A DNA stretch of 64,000 bases from an uncultured Muribaculaceae bacterium. GTDB lineage: Bacteria; Bacteroidota; Bacteroidia; Bacteroidales; Muribaculaceae. Below the pieces are notes generated by a model. That model did not search any database. It saw only the letters and a program-made list of their open reading frames with translations, and was not told where the DNA came from. The stretch's first letter is position 1, and the number at the start of each line of letters is the position of its first letter. Where the stretch lies: NCBI GenBank assembly GCA_910589055.1, contig CAJURN010000012.1, positions 1-64,000 of the forward strand. Reading direction: 5' to 3'. Positions 17,334-26,619 of this stretch are shown here, in pieces. The position numbers were made by a program, and so were the translations under genes.

Positions 17334-19001
17334 ATGAAAATCAAACGCAACATACTATACATTCCGCTCGCGGCAGCCGCACTGCTTCCGAGCGCATGCA
17401 ACGACATAATCACCGAGAACCCCGACTCGTACTACGAGAAAGATGAGTTCTTCACTACCCCCGAAAAGGCTGAGATGGCCGTTTTGGGCGTGTACAACGG
17501 ACTTCCTGTAATCTACGGCGAAAAAGACGGCATGTCGCTGCCATGTTCCGACGACATTTATTACGTGAACGGTGTCACGGCCGACAACGGCCGCCGCGAT
17601 GTGGGCCACTATGTCGTGCGCACCAACAACACATGGGTAAGCGGCGTGTGGGAAGGCAAGTACAACATTATCAACCGCGCCAACTACACCATTTCCGGAA
17701 TTGAAAGCATGCCCGGATGGCAGAAAAACACTACCCTGCTGCGCCTTTTGGCCGAGGCTCGCTTCCTGCGTGCCCAATCGGCTCTGGATCTCGTGCGCTA
17801 CTGGGGCGATGTGCCTTTCAAGACCGAGGCATCATCCGGTTATGAGGATGCCTACGGCCCCCGCGTACCTCGCGAGGAAATCTACGACCAGGTGATAGCC
17901 GACCTTGATTTTGCCAAGGAACACCTACCCTGGGCCGACGAGGTGGGCACCCCCGAACGTGCCAGCCAGGGAGCTGCCCGCGGCATGCTCATGCGTGCGC
18001 TCCTCTCCCGCGCCGGTTACAGCCTGAAGGCCGACGGCAAACTGAGCCGCCCCGACGGCAAGACCCGCAACGAATGTTTTCAGGCCGTGATTGACGAATG
18101 GCTTGAATTTGAAGCAAAAGGATACCATAAATTTTATCCCGGGGGCTATGAGGAGCTGTTCAAGACTTTCTCCCAGGGAATCCTCGATACATCAGAAAGC
18201 ATTTTCGAGGTGGCTTTTCTCGCAGGCAAGAACAACGGATACTGGGGCACATACATTGGCCCCTTAGTGGCCGCACCGCAAATTTCCTCCACGGAATCGA
18301 GCAAATACATGGGACGTGCCAACGCCATGTTCCGTGTCGTTCCCGAATGGCGCTCTTTCTTTGAGGAAAACGACGAGCGCCGCGATGTGATGGTGTGTAC
18401 CCACACCTACGTATGGGACGAGACCCTGAACAACCACAAGCTCTCCGACCAGCAGAAAAATCCGCGCAACTGGTTTCCCGGCAAATGGCGCCGTGAATGG
18501 ATGTCTTTAGGCTATATCGACCCCAACAAGACCGATGTGAACTTCTGCATGCTCCGCTATGCCGACGTCGTGCTCATGGCCGCGGAAGCCTATGCCGAAA
18601 CCGGAAATACCGTCGAGGCCTGGCGCCTTATCAACCTCGTGCGTGAACGTGCCGGAGCCACCCCGGCAAGCTCGTCGAACTATGCATCCATCTACAAGGC
18701 TCCCAAAGTCTACGACCTTCCCTACATATCGGATGGCGACGAGGCAGGACGCCTCCGTACGGCAATCTATTGGGAACGCGGTTTCGAGCTGGCGTTCGAA
18801 GGCCAGCGCAAGTTCGACCTTCTCCGTTGGGGCGTACTCGGCGATGCCCTTAAACTCTTCGGCGACAATGTCGACAGCCGTATCGTGAGCTATCCCGCGG
18901 GAAAGAACTTTATCAAGGGCAAACATGAGCTGCTGCCCATTCCGCAGGACGAAATACAAGTAAATCCCTATCTCGAAAACACTAATAACCCAGGATACTG
19001 A
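17334..19001 (+). CDS. susD: SusD/RagB-like surface glycan-binding lipoprotein
   Basis: 555 residues with a lipoprotein signal (LLPSAC, Cys about 23). The start of the mature protein (N-D-I-I-T-E-N-P-D-S-Y-Y), the F-F-T-T-P-E-K-A-E-M-A-V-L-G-V-Y-N-G segment, the A-E-A-R-F-L-R-A-Q tetratricopeptide-like helix and the C-terminal RKFDLLRWG and LLPIPQDEIQVNP are hallmarks of the RagB/SusD family. It forms the lid of the SusC transporter and captures substrate at the cell surface. Its stop overlaps the start of the following sulfatase as TGATG, so translation is probably coupled. Confidence 0.95.
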   Translation: MKIKRNILYIPLAAAALLPSACNDIITENPDSYYEKDEFFTTPEKAEMAVLGVYNGLPVIYGEKDGMSLPCSDDIYYVNGVTADNGRRDVGHYVVRTNNTWVSGVWEGKYNIINRANYTISGIESMPGWQKNTTLLRLLAEARFLRAQSALDLVRYWGDVPFKTEASSGYEDAYGPRVPREEIYDQVIADLDFAKEHLPWADEVGTPERASQGAARGMLMRALLSRAGYSLKADGKLSRPDGKTRNECFQAVIDEWLEFEAKGYHKFYPGGYEELFKTFSQGILDTSESIFEVAFLAGKNNGYWGTYIGPLVAAPQISSTESSKYMGRANAMFRVVPEWRSFFEENDERRDVMVCTHTYVWDETLNNHKLSDQQKNPRNWFPGKWRREWMSLGYIDPNKTDVNFCMLRYADVVLMAAEAYAETGNTVEAWRLINLVRERAGATPASSSNYASIYKAPKVYDLPYISDGDEAGRLRTAIYWERGFELAFEGQRKFDLLRWGVLGDALKLFGDNVDSRIVSYPAGKNFIKGKHELLPIPQDEIQVNPYLENTNNPGY

Positions 19002-20365
19002 TGAAAAAGAACATTTTCACCGCAATCGGCGTGGCCGCCACCGCTGCTGCCGCTGCCCAGGCCGCTCCCCAGCGCCCCAACATCATATACATCATGACCG
19101 ACCAGCAGGCGGCCCAGGCCGTAGGCTATGCCAATGATGAAGTGAACACTCCGAACATCGACCGTCTCGCCGACCACGGCGTGCGCTTCAACAACGCCTA
19201 CTGTGCCTTCCCTCTCAGCGGCCCCTCCCGCTCGGCCATGTTCACGGGCTACAATCCCGGCAGCGTTGGCCTGCGCATCAACGGAACACCTCTCGACGAG
19301 ACTCTGCGCGACAACACCCTCGGACAGATAATGAGCGACGGCGGATATGAAACCGCCTACGCAGGCAAGTGGCACGTGCACACCAATCCGCTGCCCGCAC
19401 CTCACGCCTTCGGTTTCGAGCGCCTGCACGGCTTCGGCGACGAAGGTCTTGCCGAGAGCGTGGTGGAATATCTGCAGCGCGACCACGACAAGCCTTTCTG
19501 CCTGGTGGCCTCTTTCAACAACCCACATAACATCTGCCAGTATGCACGTCAGCAGAACCTCCCCGACGGAGAGATCGAGGAAGTTCCCCTCGACTCCTGC
19601 CCTAACCTTCCCGCCAACTTTGCAATAGCGCCGTACGACGCCGACGTGCTTGCCAACGAGCGCAGTCTCAGCTACCGGCTCTACCCCACCGAGAACTTCA
19701 CTCCCGACGACTGGCGCCGCTACCGTGGAGCTTACTACAAGATGATTGAGAAAGTCGACGGAGAAATCGGAAAGATTGTGGATGAAATCGACCGTCAGAA
19801 CCTCTGGAAAAATACAGTGATAATTTTCACTTCGGACCACGGCGACGGCATGGGCGCCCACCACTGGAATCAGAAATCGGCACTCTACGAAGAATGTGCA
19901 AACATTCCCTTTGTAGTATGTCTACCCGGCGGACGCAACGCGGGCAAAGAATTGCCTCAACTCGTCAACAACGGCATTGACCTCATGCCTTCGATCTGTG
20001 ACTGGGCCGGCATCGAAGTGCCCGGAAACCGCAAAGGCAAGAGCATACGCGAGGTTGTGGAGAAAGGCCGCCCAGACGTTCCCCTGAACGACTATGTGGT
20101 GACAGAAGCACTCTTCGATCAGGGCGGAAGCACTCAAGGCTGGATGCTTCGCACTCCCGACTTCAAATATGTGCTCTACGACACGGGCAAAAACCGCGAA
20201 CAGCTCTACGACATGCGCACCGACCGCGGCGAGATGCGCAACCTCGCCATCGAGGCCCGCTACCGCGACGAACTGCTGCGCCACCGCGAACTGCTGCGCC
20301 AATGGATGACCGAGAATCCTCTCGACGGCAAAACGGCTCCCGTAAGCGTTATTCCGCTGAAATAA
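19001..20365 (+). CDS. Serine-type sulfatase, S1 family (sulfatase 1)
   Basis: 454 residues with a signal peptide and N-terminal metal site (P-N-I-I-Y-I-M-T-D-Q-Q). The active-site signature is Ser73-G-P-S-R77, followed by SAMFTG. Serine is therefore the residue to be oxidised to formylglycine, which in anaerobes is done by anSME, encoded at 39662-40882. G-K-W-H near residue 125 and the second metal segment FTSDHGDGMGAHH near 280 are intact. The general layout recalls S1 sulfatases acting on the uronic acid 2-O position, but the subfamily cannot be fixed by eye. Role: periplasmic desulfation of GAG fragments so that lyases and GH88 can proceed. It is coupled to SusD upstream; 121 nt follow before lyase B. 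Confidence 0.92.
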   Translation: MKKNIFTAIGVAATAAAAAQAAPQRPNIIYIMTDQQAAQAVGYANDEVNTPNIDRLADHGVRFNNAYCAFPLSGPSRSAMFTGYNPGSVGLRINGTPLDETLRDNTLGQIMSDGGYETAYAGKWHVHTNPLPAPHAFGFERLHGFGDEGLAESVVEYLQRDHDKPFCLVASFNNPHNICQYARQQNLPDGEIEEVPLDSCPNLPANFAIAPYDADVLANERSLSYRLYPTENFTPDDWRRYRGAYYKMIEKVDGEIGKIVDEIDRQNLWKNTVIIFTSDHGDGMGAHHWNQKSALYEECANIPFVVCLPGGRNAGKELPQLVNNGIDLMPSICDWAGIEVPGNRKGKSIREVVEKGRPDVPLNDYVVTEALFDQGGSTQGWMLRTPDFKYVLYDTGKNREQLYDMRTDRGEMRNLAIEARYRDELLRHRELLRQWMTENPLDGKTAPVSVIPLK

Positions 20366-20452
20366 GCACGGTTTTGAACATCTGCAAAGTTTTTTTCATC
20401 AAAACTGAAAGCAGGATAACCTTATTGAAATGCCTGTGAAGGTTTCTTTAAA

Positions 20453-20460
20453 TAACTTTG
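20453..20460 (+). promoter_or_regulatory. Putative -7 box before lyase B
   Basis: TAACTTTG fits TAnnTTTG and lies 27 nt before the chosen lyase B start. It suggests an extra promoter inside the long operon. No terminator hairpin was seen between sulfatase 1 and lyase B. Confidence 0.4.
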
Positions 20461-20486
20461 CAACATCGACACTAAAACCTCTTACC

Positions 20487-23105
20487 ATGAACATCCGTAC
20501 AGCAAAAGCAATTCTTGCAGGAGCCGCTCTCAGCGTAATGCCGCTTGCAATGCAGGCGCAGGACGAACCTGCGGTGCTCCACCTCACAGATACATGTCTC
20601 ATGCACGAGATGCGCGCCACTCCCTCACCCTCCGACGGGTGGGTGGAGCGCGGCCGCAAGATTTCGTTCCAATGGCCGCTGGCAACCGACTGTCCTTATG
20701 TGGACGCGCACAAGGCGTCGCGCAAGGACAAGACACTCCTCCGCTACAAAATCCGCTACTCCACCGACAAGGATTTCAAGAAAAATGTTGTTGAAGCGGA
20801 AACAGCATGGCCTTTTTATAATCCCGAATCCGACCCGGCCGCAGGAAAATGGTACTGGCAGCACGGTTATGTCGTGCCTGACAACGGCGCTGTAATCTGG
20901 TCGCCGGTATTCTCCTTCACTGTCGAGGATGCGGCAGGAAAATTCCTTCCCCCGTCCTACAAGGAACTCCGCGGAAAAATTCCTGCCACACATCCGCGCG
21001 TATATGTTGACGGCGCCACCCTCGATGCTTTCCGCTCGCGCAACGCCGGCTCCATCGACGCCAATGTGTATCTTACCGAAGCCGAGAAGATTCTGCAGAC
21101 CCCGATGAAAACTCCGGCCGACATCAAAAGCGGCATGGCCGAGAAATTCGACAACGAGATGAAGCGCAATCAGATGATTACACGCGAAAGCCGCCGTGTG
21201 ATCGACCGCGAGGAGCAGTCGTTGGATATTCTCACGCGTGCCTACATCCTGTCGCAGGACACACGTTTCGCCGACGAAGCCATCAAGCGCGCAGGCTATA
21301 TGCTGGAGTGGACCGACGACAAGAATATAGCCGGTGACTTCAACTATGCAACATTCTTTTCGGTGTTCACCACCGTATACGACCTGCTCAACGACCGTCT
21401 TGATGCCGACATGAAGGCCAAACTCGAACAGGCAATCCGTACTTCCGGCGCATCCATGTACAAGAACTTCAACAACCGTCTGGAAAACCACATCGCCGAC
21501 AACCACGTATGGCAGATGACGTTGAGAATCTTCACCATGGGAGCCTACACGATGCTCGGCCATCTGCCCGAAGCCGAGGAATGGGCTGAATATGCCTACA
21601 ACGTATGGCTCGCACGTTTTCCGGGACTCAACACCGACGGTGCATGGCACAACGGCGACTCATATTTCGCTGTAAATTTCCGCACACTCATCGAAGTTCC
21701 GTTCTTCTACTCACGCATCTCCGGTTTTGACTTCTTCTCCGACCCCTGGTACCGCGCCAACGTTCTCTACACCCACTATGCGCAGCCCCTTGGCTCGCAT
21801 GCAAGCGGACAAGGCAGTGCCCACGTTGAAAAAGTCAAGCCCCACGCCACCCGTGCCGGATACATGGACGCTCTTGCCAAAATGACAGGCGACCCCATTG
21901 CAGCCGATTATACCCTCGGGTTCGTAGGCAAGAATCCCAAGGCCATCCTGCGCGGTTCCACCGGCAAGAGCAGCGGTTTGTCGTGGTTCCGACTCCAGTG
22001 CGACCGTCCCTTGCCCGAAGGCGGAGTGTTTGCTTCGCTGCCCATGGGGTATGTATTCCCGGAATCAGGTCTTGCAATATTCAATACCAACAACGAACGC
22101 GCCTCGCGCAGCGCGCGCCTCGTGTTCCGCAGCTCTCCCTATGGCTCAACATCCCACGCCCTTGCCAACCAGAACTCGTTCAATACCTTCTATGCAGGCA
22201 AGCCGATTTTTTACAGTTCGGGCCACCACACATCCTTCACCGACCGTCACTCGTTGCTTTGCGAACGCTCGTCGCGCGGCCACAACACGATTCTCGTTGA
22301 CGGCAAGGGACAACGTATCGGAGTGGAAGGTTACGGATGGATTCCCCGCTACTATGTAGGTGAAAAAATCGGATATGTGCTCGGGGATGCCTCCAACGCT
22401 TACGGCCCTGTGACCTCTCCTATCTGGAAGGATCGCGCCGAGAAAGCCGAAGTGCCCCTCACTCCCGAGAATGGCTGGGACGAGGTTGGTCTGAAGACCT
22501 TCCGCCGCCACATCGTCGAACTGGGCAAAACCGGCATGTCGGTCATCTATGATGAGCTTGAGGCCGAAGAACCCCGCACATGGAGCTATCTGCTGCACAC
22601 TATCCAGCATCCGATGGCAGTTGACCGCACCAATCCTGCGTTTGTCCGCGTGACAGGCGATGTTGATGTCGCCAAGGGCGATGCCTTCATCTTCTCGTCA
22701 CTGGAACTGACTTGCGACACCACAAGCACCTTCTTCGCTCCGGCCGAAAACTGGCTCAAAGCCGATGCCAACGGCAATTTTGCAAAAAATCCCGACCACT
22801 GGCACTTCTCGGCCACAACACCCAAATCAAAGGTGTGCCGTCTTCTCACAGTGATTAATTCCTATCCCAACCCCAAAGAGGGCAAAGTGGCTCCCGTGCC
22901 CCAGATTCTCAAAGACGGTTCTGTAAAAATGGGCCGCTGGATCATCAAGGCCAACCTCACCACCGACGGCGTGCCGTCATTCTCGGTGAAAAACACCACG
23001 CCGGAAGAAAATGTGAGCGTAAGCTACGCCGGCGATGCAACCACGGTAGTGGAAGGAAACAACGAGTACGAACTTATCGACGAGCTTCCGTCGCTTGAAA
23101 TCTAA
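20487..23105 (+). CDS. Polysaccharide lyase, DUF4962 + heparinase II/III type (lyase B)
   Basis: 872 residues from the ATG at 20487 (MNIRTAKAILAGAALSVMPLAMQAQ, a signal peptide). The in-frame start at 20430 precedes the -7 box and is rejected. Same domain order as lyase A: W-P-F-Y-N-P...W-Y-W-Q, ENHIADNHVWQM, DGAWHNGDSYFAVN, RSSPYGSTSHALANQNSF, SSGHHTSF, RGHNTILVDGKGQRIGVEGYGWIPR. Active-site-like residues are all kept. A and B are recent paralogues, so they may differ in sulfation or uronate epimer preference. It is directly followed (13 nt) by the fimbria-like cassette, which is unusual. Confidence 0.88.
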   Translation: MNIRTAKAILAGAALSVMPLAMQAQDEPAVLHLTDTCLMHEMRATPSPSDGWVERGRKISFQWPLATDCPYVDAHKASRKDKTLLRYKIRYSTDKDFKKNVVEAETAWPFYNPESDPAAGKWYWQHGYVVPDNGAVIWSPVFSFTVEDAAGKFLPPSYKELRGKIPATHPRVYVDGATLDAFRSRNAGSIDANVYLTEAEKILQTPMKTPADIKSGMAEKFDNEMKRNQMITRESRRVIDREEQSLDILTRAYILSQDTRFADEAIKRAGYMLEWTDDKNIAGDFNYATFFSVFTTVYDLLNDRLDADMKAKLEQAIRTSGASMYKNFNNRLENHIADNHVWQMTLRIFTMGAYTMLGHLPEAEEWAEYAYNVWLARFPGLNTDGAWHNGDSYFAVNFRTLIEVPFFYSRISGFDFFSDPWYRANVLYTHYAQPLGSHASGQGSAHVEKVKPHATRAGYMDALAKMTGDPIAADYTLGFVGKNPKAILRGSTGKSSGLSWFRLQCDRPLPEGGVFASLPMGYVFPESGLAIFNTNNERASRSARLVFRSSPYGSTSHALANQNSFNTFYAGKPIFYSSGHHTSFTDRHSLLCERSSRGHNTILVDGKGQRIGVEGYGWIPRYYVGEKIGYVLGDASNAYGPVTSPIWKDRAEKAEVPLTPENGWDEVGLKTFRRHIVELGKTGMSVIYDELEAEEPRTWSYLLHTIQHPMAVDRTNPAFVRVTGDVDVAKGDAFIFSSLELTCDTTSTFFAPAENWLKADANGNFAKNPDHWHFSATTPKSKVCRLLTVINSYPNPKEGKVAPVPQILKDGSVKMGRWIIKANLTTDGVPSFSVKNTTPEENVSVSYAGDATTVVEGNNEYELIDELPSLEI

Positions 23106-23118
23106 AAATCCTAACATA

Positions 23119-23904
23119 ATGCATTTAAAATCATTGCTAAGAAACGTGATTCTTGTATCCGGAGCTCTCGCACTTGGAACACCGTCAGTGATTGCATCAG
23201 CCTCTGAAGCTGGCGGAAATCATGTTTCGGCCGAAATCAAGCCTCAGCACTCGCGCACCCGTCCGGCCAAGAAGAAAAAAACGGCGGAAGCCGCCAAACC
23301 GGCCACCGGAAACAAGCAGAATTCAGAAAAAGGCGAGAAACGCAAGCAGAATACCGGAAAAAACTCTGCGGCCAAAAACAAGAAAGCCGCCAAGACAGCG
23401 ACTGAAGCGCCGTCAGGCCGATACCGCGCTTTTAAAATCAATGTACCCTACGCAGCACTTGCCGTACAGAACCTCTCCTTTGAATGGCAGACGGGTCGCG
23501 CCATGACAGTCGACATCCCCGTGATGTGGAGCTTCAGCGACCTTACCGATCGCCACGGCATCCGCACCATCGCCCTGCAGCCTGAGGCCCGTTGGTGGCC
23601 CGGAGCCAATCCCGGCAACGGACATTTTCTCGGCGCACACCTCTCGGCTGCCTGGTTCAATGTTCGCTGGAACGACAACCGCTATCAGGCCGACGCTCTG
23701 CCTCTGCTCGGCGCAGGCATCAGCTACGGCTACCACGTGAACTTCACACCCAACTGGGGTGCCGAATTCAATATCGGTGCAGGATATGCCTACATGAAAT
23801 ACGACCGCTTCTACAACATCGACAACGGTGCCAAAATCGACAATGGATCACACCACTATTTCGGCATCACCCGAGTCGGTATCTCATTAGTCTATCGTTT
23901 TTAA
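23119..23904 (+). CDS. DUF3575 outer-membrane barrel with a lysine-rich N-terminal tract
   Basis: 261 residues from the ATG at 23119 (MHLKSLLRNVILVSGALALGT); an in-frame start at 23095 overlaps lyase B. After the signal peptide comes a basic, low-complexity tract (about residues 40-90) with about 18 Lys/Arg and about 5 acidic residues (A-K-K-K-K-T; E-K-R-K-Q; A-K-N-K-K-A-A-K). The rest is a DUF3575 domain: ALQPEARWWPG, GHFLGAHLSAAWFNV, GAGISYGYH, GAGYAYMKYDR, ending GISLVYRF. DUF3575 genes usually sit beside fimbrillin genes and their products are taken to be outer-membrane beta-barrel accessory proteins; exact function is unknown. The basic tract could bind anionic GAG, which is only inference. 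Confidence 0.8.
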   Translation: MHLKSLLRNVILVSGALALGTPSVIASASEAGGNHVSAEIKPQHSRTRPAKKKKTAEAAKPATGNKQNSEKGEKRKQNTGKNSAAKNKKAAKTATEAPSGRYRAFKINVPYAALAVQNLSFEWQTGRAMTVDIPVMWSFSDLTDRHGIRTIALQPEARWWPGANPGNGHFLGAHLSAAWFNVRWNDNRYQADALPLLGAGISYGYHVNFTPNWGAEFNIGAGYAYMKYDRFYNIDNGAKIDNGSHHYFGITRVGISLVYRF

Positions 23905-23916
23905 AGCCATCAAGCC

Positions 23917-24966
23917 ATGAAGAAATTTATATTGAAAACTCTGTGCATGGCCGTAGTGGCCTTATCGGCACCTTCGTGCCTTTTCCAACACCCCGAAATG
24001 ACCGAGGACGGCGAAATGGGTATCGACCCGACCGAGGTGGCTGTTGCTGTCGACATCAATATCAACCTCTCTATCCCCTCATTCGAAGAGGGAGGCGAGA
24101 GCTTCGTTCAGCCGGCAACCGAAGGTACAGCCTACCGCCGACGTGTGATTGTGGAAGCGCTCACCGACGGACGTCGTCCTGTAACACGCACAATGCTGCT
24201 CGACATCAACGAAGATGACCGTGAGTTGAACATTCCCGTGTCAATGCGCCTGACCGCCCGCGACTACACTCTGGCCGTATGGAGCGATTACGTACAGGTG
24301 GCTGAGAACGGAGCCGTGGACAGCTCGTATTTCTACAATGCCGATCTGCTGCCGAACGTATATGCCAGCAAGAGCTACCGCGGCAACAACGCTTACAAAG
24401 ATGCCGCTTTCGGCTGCACCGCCCTCGAACTCTCGCAGTACCGTTCGGGATGGAACGAGCGTGTGACTGTCGACATGCCCCTTCAGCGCCCCGTGGGCCG
24501 TCTGCAGCTCAAGGCCACCGACACAGGAGCCTTCCTTGACAAAATCGCCTCGGGTGCTCTTTCAGGCCAGAGCTTCGCACTGCGTGTGAGCTATCCCGGC
24601 TACCTCTGCATGGGCTACAACATAGCCGAGATGCTTCCCCGCCATTCGCTCATGTACATGTCGTACGAGCACACATTCTCTACCAAAAACATGACTGCAG
24701 AAGAGCCATTCCTCCTCACGTTCGATTATCTTTTCTCGGAATCCGACAGCAACACGGCAGTTCCTGTCGAGCTTGAGATTCTCGACTCGACAAAAAGTAC
24801 AGTGCTCGCATCTTGTTCGTTCACGGCATATTGCCGCGCAGGCTACTGCACTACCGTGAGCTACGGCTTCCTCACAGCCACCGACGACCAGGGCATCACT
24901 TTCAACCCTGATTTCTCCGGCGACGGCACCATCGTGATTGTACCAACTCCTTCTTCCGACAAATAA
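23917..24966 (+). CDS. Fimbrillin-like lipoprotein (DUF6562/Mfa-like)
   Basis: 349 residues with a lipoprotein signal (LSAPSC, Cys about 21). The mature part is beta-rich, with an early segment VAVAVDININLSI, a mid segment DYTLAVWSDYV near 115, and AFGCTALELS followed by VTVDMPLQRPVGRLQLKATD near 170-190. This last motif (a strand declaring residues parallel to the fimbrillin core, P-x-x-R-x-x-x-K) is the pattern of Bacteroidales fimbrial anchor or shaft subunits. It lies 12 nt after the DUF3575 gene and 21 nt before the next fimbrillin-like gene, so it is part of one translation unit. No catalytic motif is seen. Confidence 0.65.
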   Translation: MKKFILKTLCMAVVALSAPSCLFQHPEMTEDGEMGIDPTEVAVAVDININLSIPSFEEGGESFVQPATEGTAYRRRVIVEALTDGRRPVTRTMLLDINEDDRELNIPVSMRLTARDYTLAVWSDYVQVAENGAVDSSYFYNADLLPNVYASKSYRGNNAYKDAAFGCTALELSQYRSGWNERVTVDMPLQRPVGRLQLKATDTGAFLDKIASGALSGQSFALRVSYPGYLCMGYNIAEMLPRHSLMYMSYEHTFSTKNMTAEEPFLLTFDYLFSESDSNTAVPVELEILDSTKSTVLASCSFTAYCRAGYCTTVSYGFLTATDDQGITFNPDFSGDGTIVIVPTPSSDK

Positions 24967-24987
24967 TTTTCCAAAAAACATATCCAA

Positions 24988-26553
24988 ATGAAAAACTATT
25001 TTCTTACTTTGATTGGTGCCGCCGCAATGCTTGGCGGAGCCGCATCGTGCAGCCAGGAGGTTGATGCTCCTGCAATGCCTGACAATGGCCTGACGACCGT
25101 AAGTGTTCAGATTCCCGTGGCCGAACCCACATCCCGTGCGGTGCCCGAAATCCCCGAAGGCTACAAGCTCCGCTGCATCATGCAGCTCGTCGACGCTTCC
25201 GGCGCCGCACTCTCCGACGCCCGCTATGTCGAAGAAGTGGCAGCAGGCAGCGAAAATGTCAGCTTCACATTCATCGCACCTGCCGACGGATATCAGGGCG
25301 CAATGTTCTGGGCCGACTACGTTAAGGACATCGACGCCGACTACATCTACACCACCGGCGACCTCAAGGCTGTGGCTTACAACAGCGCCAACGCAGCCGA
25401 GATGTTCAACAACCCCGCAGCCGACGCCTTCTACGGCTACATGCTTGCAGGAAACAAGAGCATCGCTCTCGCACGCCCCTTCACACGCATCACATTCAAG
25501 AACTTCGACTCCAACTATGACGCCTACACAACCGTGAAGGTGACTGACCTGCCCGCTCCCACCTCATTCAATGTAATGACCGGCAACACCGACGGCTATG
25601 CAAGCGGTCTGGCAAGCAACGACCTCACTATCGGTGAAGACGGAACATGGTTCAGCACATATCTCTTCGTAGGCAACAACTCCGGCGCCAACCTCGGCAG
25701 CGACCAGAACATCGCCATCGCCCTGAATGGTGCCACATCCACCAACGTAACTATCAACGGTGCCGATATTCCTCTGACACGTAACTACGACATCACCGCC
25801 CTTATAAGCGCCACCTCCGGCGACGTGACCGATGTTACCGTTACCTTCCCCGGCGGAATGGTTGACCCCAACGCTCCCCGCGACATCGCTCTGGGCGACT
25901 ATATCAACGCTGACGGAACTTACAGCGAGACTTTCGATGCCGACAAGGCTGTGGGTATCGTGTACGCTCTCGGAAATACTACCGAAGGCGGCAAGACAGT
26001 GGCTGCATATGCTTTCGCTCTCAGCAACTGCAGCCGCACAAAGATGTATGAAACTGACGGTACACTTCTTGGTACAGCTACCCTCAATGCAGATCTCTAC
26101 ACCGGAGCTGTCGGAGCCGACTCCTGGAATTCTTTCGTAGAGCTCGCAGGTTCTGACAACGCTCTTGTGGCAGCCTTCAACAAATGGTCAGGCCAGCATC
26201 CGCTGACAGGAAGCAACCTCTCCGCATGGTACTCACCCTCAGCATCCCAGCTTGTAACTCTCGTTGGAACAATCTTCAACGGCGGCGAATGGGCCTTCAA
26301 ACCGCTCAGCAGCCTTAACGTAACTTTCCCCGCCCGCAACGAGACAGTATACAACGCCTACACCGCTTCCCTCGCCGAAGGTGCGACCTTCACCCATAAC
26401 GGCTCTGCAGCCAACTTCTTCGCCAATGAAATCGGTCCCGACGGACGCGTGGCCTGTGTACAGGTTGACGAAGAAAACCACACATTCAGCGCCGTCCTGG
26501 GCAAGGAATCCAATCCCTTCCTTATCCGTCCGGTACTTACCATTTATAAATAA
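24988..26553 (+). CDS. Fimbrillin-like lipoprotein with an added C-terminal domain (possible tip adhesin)
   Basis: 521 residues with lipobox G-A-A-S-C (Cys about 21). The first about 280 residues follow the DUF6562/Mfa-like layout: T-S-R-A proteolysis-type motif near 48-51, FWADYVKD near 108, LARPFTRITFKNFD near 162, then two Ig-like sheets ending TVTFPGG. Residues about 290-521 form a second domain that opens GDYINADGTYS...GIVYAL and contains W-N-S-F and W-Y-S-P-S-A-S-Q. Such G-D-Y-x-x-x-D-G-T-Y domains occur at the C-terminus of Bacteroidales minor or tip fimbrial subunits. A GAG-binding adhesin is an attractive inference given the setting. It is the last cassette gene; a strong hairpin follows. 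Confidence 0.65.
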   Translation: MKNYFLTLIGAAAMLGGAASCSQEVDAPAMPDNGLTTVSVQIPVAEPTSRAVPEIPEGYKLRCIMQLVDASGAALSDARYVEEVAAGSENVSFTFIAPADGYQGAMFWADYVKDIDADYIYTTGDLKAVAYNSANAAEMFNNPAADAFYGYMLAGNKSIALARPFTRITFKNFDSNYDAYTTVKVTDLPAPTSFNVMTGNTDGYASGLASNDLTIGEDGTWFSTYLFVGNNSGANLGSDQNIAIALNGATSTNVTINGADIPLTRNYDITALISATSGDVTDVTVTFPGGMVDPNAPRDIALGDYINADGTYSETFDADKAVGIVYALGNTTEGGKTVAAYAFALSNCSRTKMYETDGTLLGTATLNADLYTGAVGADSWNSFVELAGSDNALVAAFNKWSGQHPLTGSNLSAWYSPSASQLVTLVGTIFNGGEWAFKPLSSLNVTFPARNETVYNAYTASLAEGATFTHNGSAANFFANEIGPDGRVACVQVDEENHTFSAVLGKESNPFLIRPVLTIYK

Positions 26554-26565
26554 TCCGTTTTCCTG

Positions 26566-26602
26566 AATGGCAGGCTCTTCCGAGCCGGAAGAGTCTGCCA
26601 TT
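26566..26602 (+). terminator. 16-bp hairpin between the fimbria-like cassette and lyase C
   Basis: AATGGCAGGCTCTTCC pairs with GGAAGAGTCTGCCATT (one G-U pair) around a 5-nt loop. It is followed by TTATCATATC, not a real U-run, so it is either a partial terminator or an mRNA-stabilising intercistronic hairpin. It lies 12 nt after the cassette stop and 17 nt before the lyase C start. Confidence 0.55.
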
Positions 26603-26619
26603 ATCATATCCCGACCATC

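Noticed and set aside
24988..26553. Reading the 521-residue lipoprotein as a plain SusE/SusF-type glycan-binding protein
   Set aside because: The first half has the fimbrillin-like TSRA and R-P-F-T-R-I-T-F motifs and neighbours DUF3575; SusE/F-type tandem domains are not seen. The possibility is not fully excluded.
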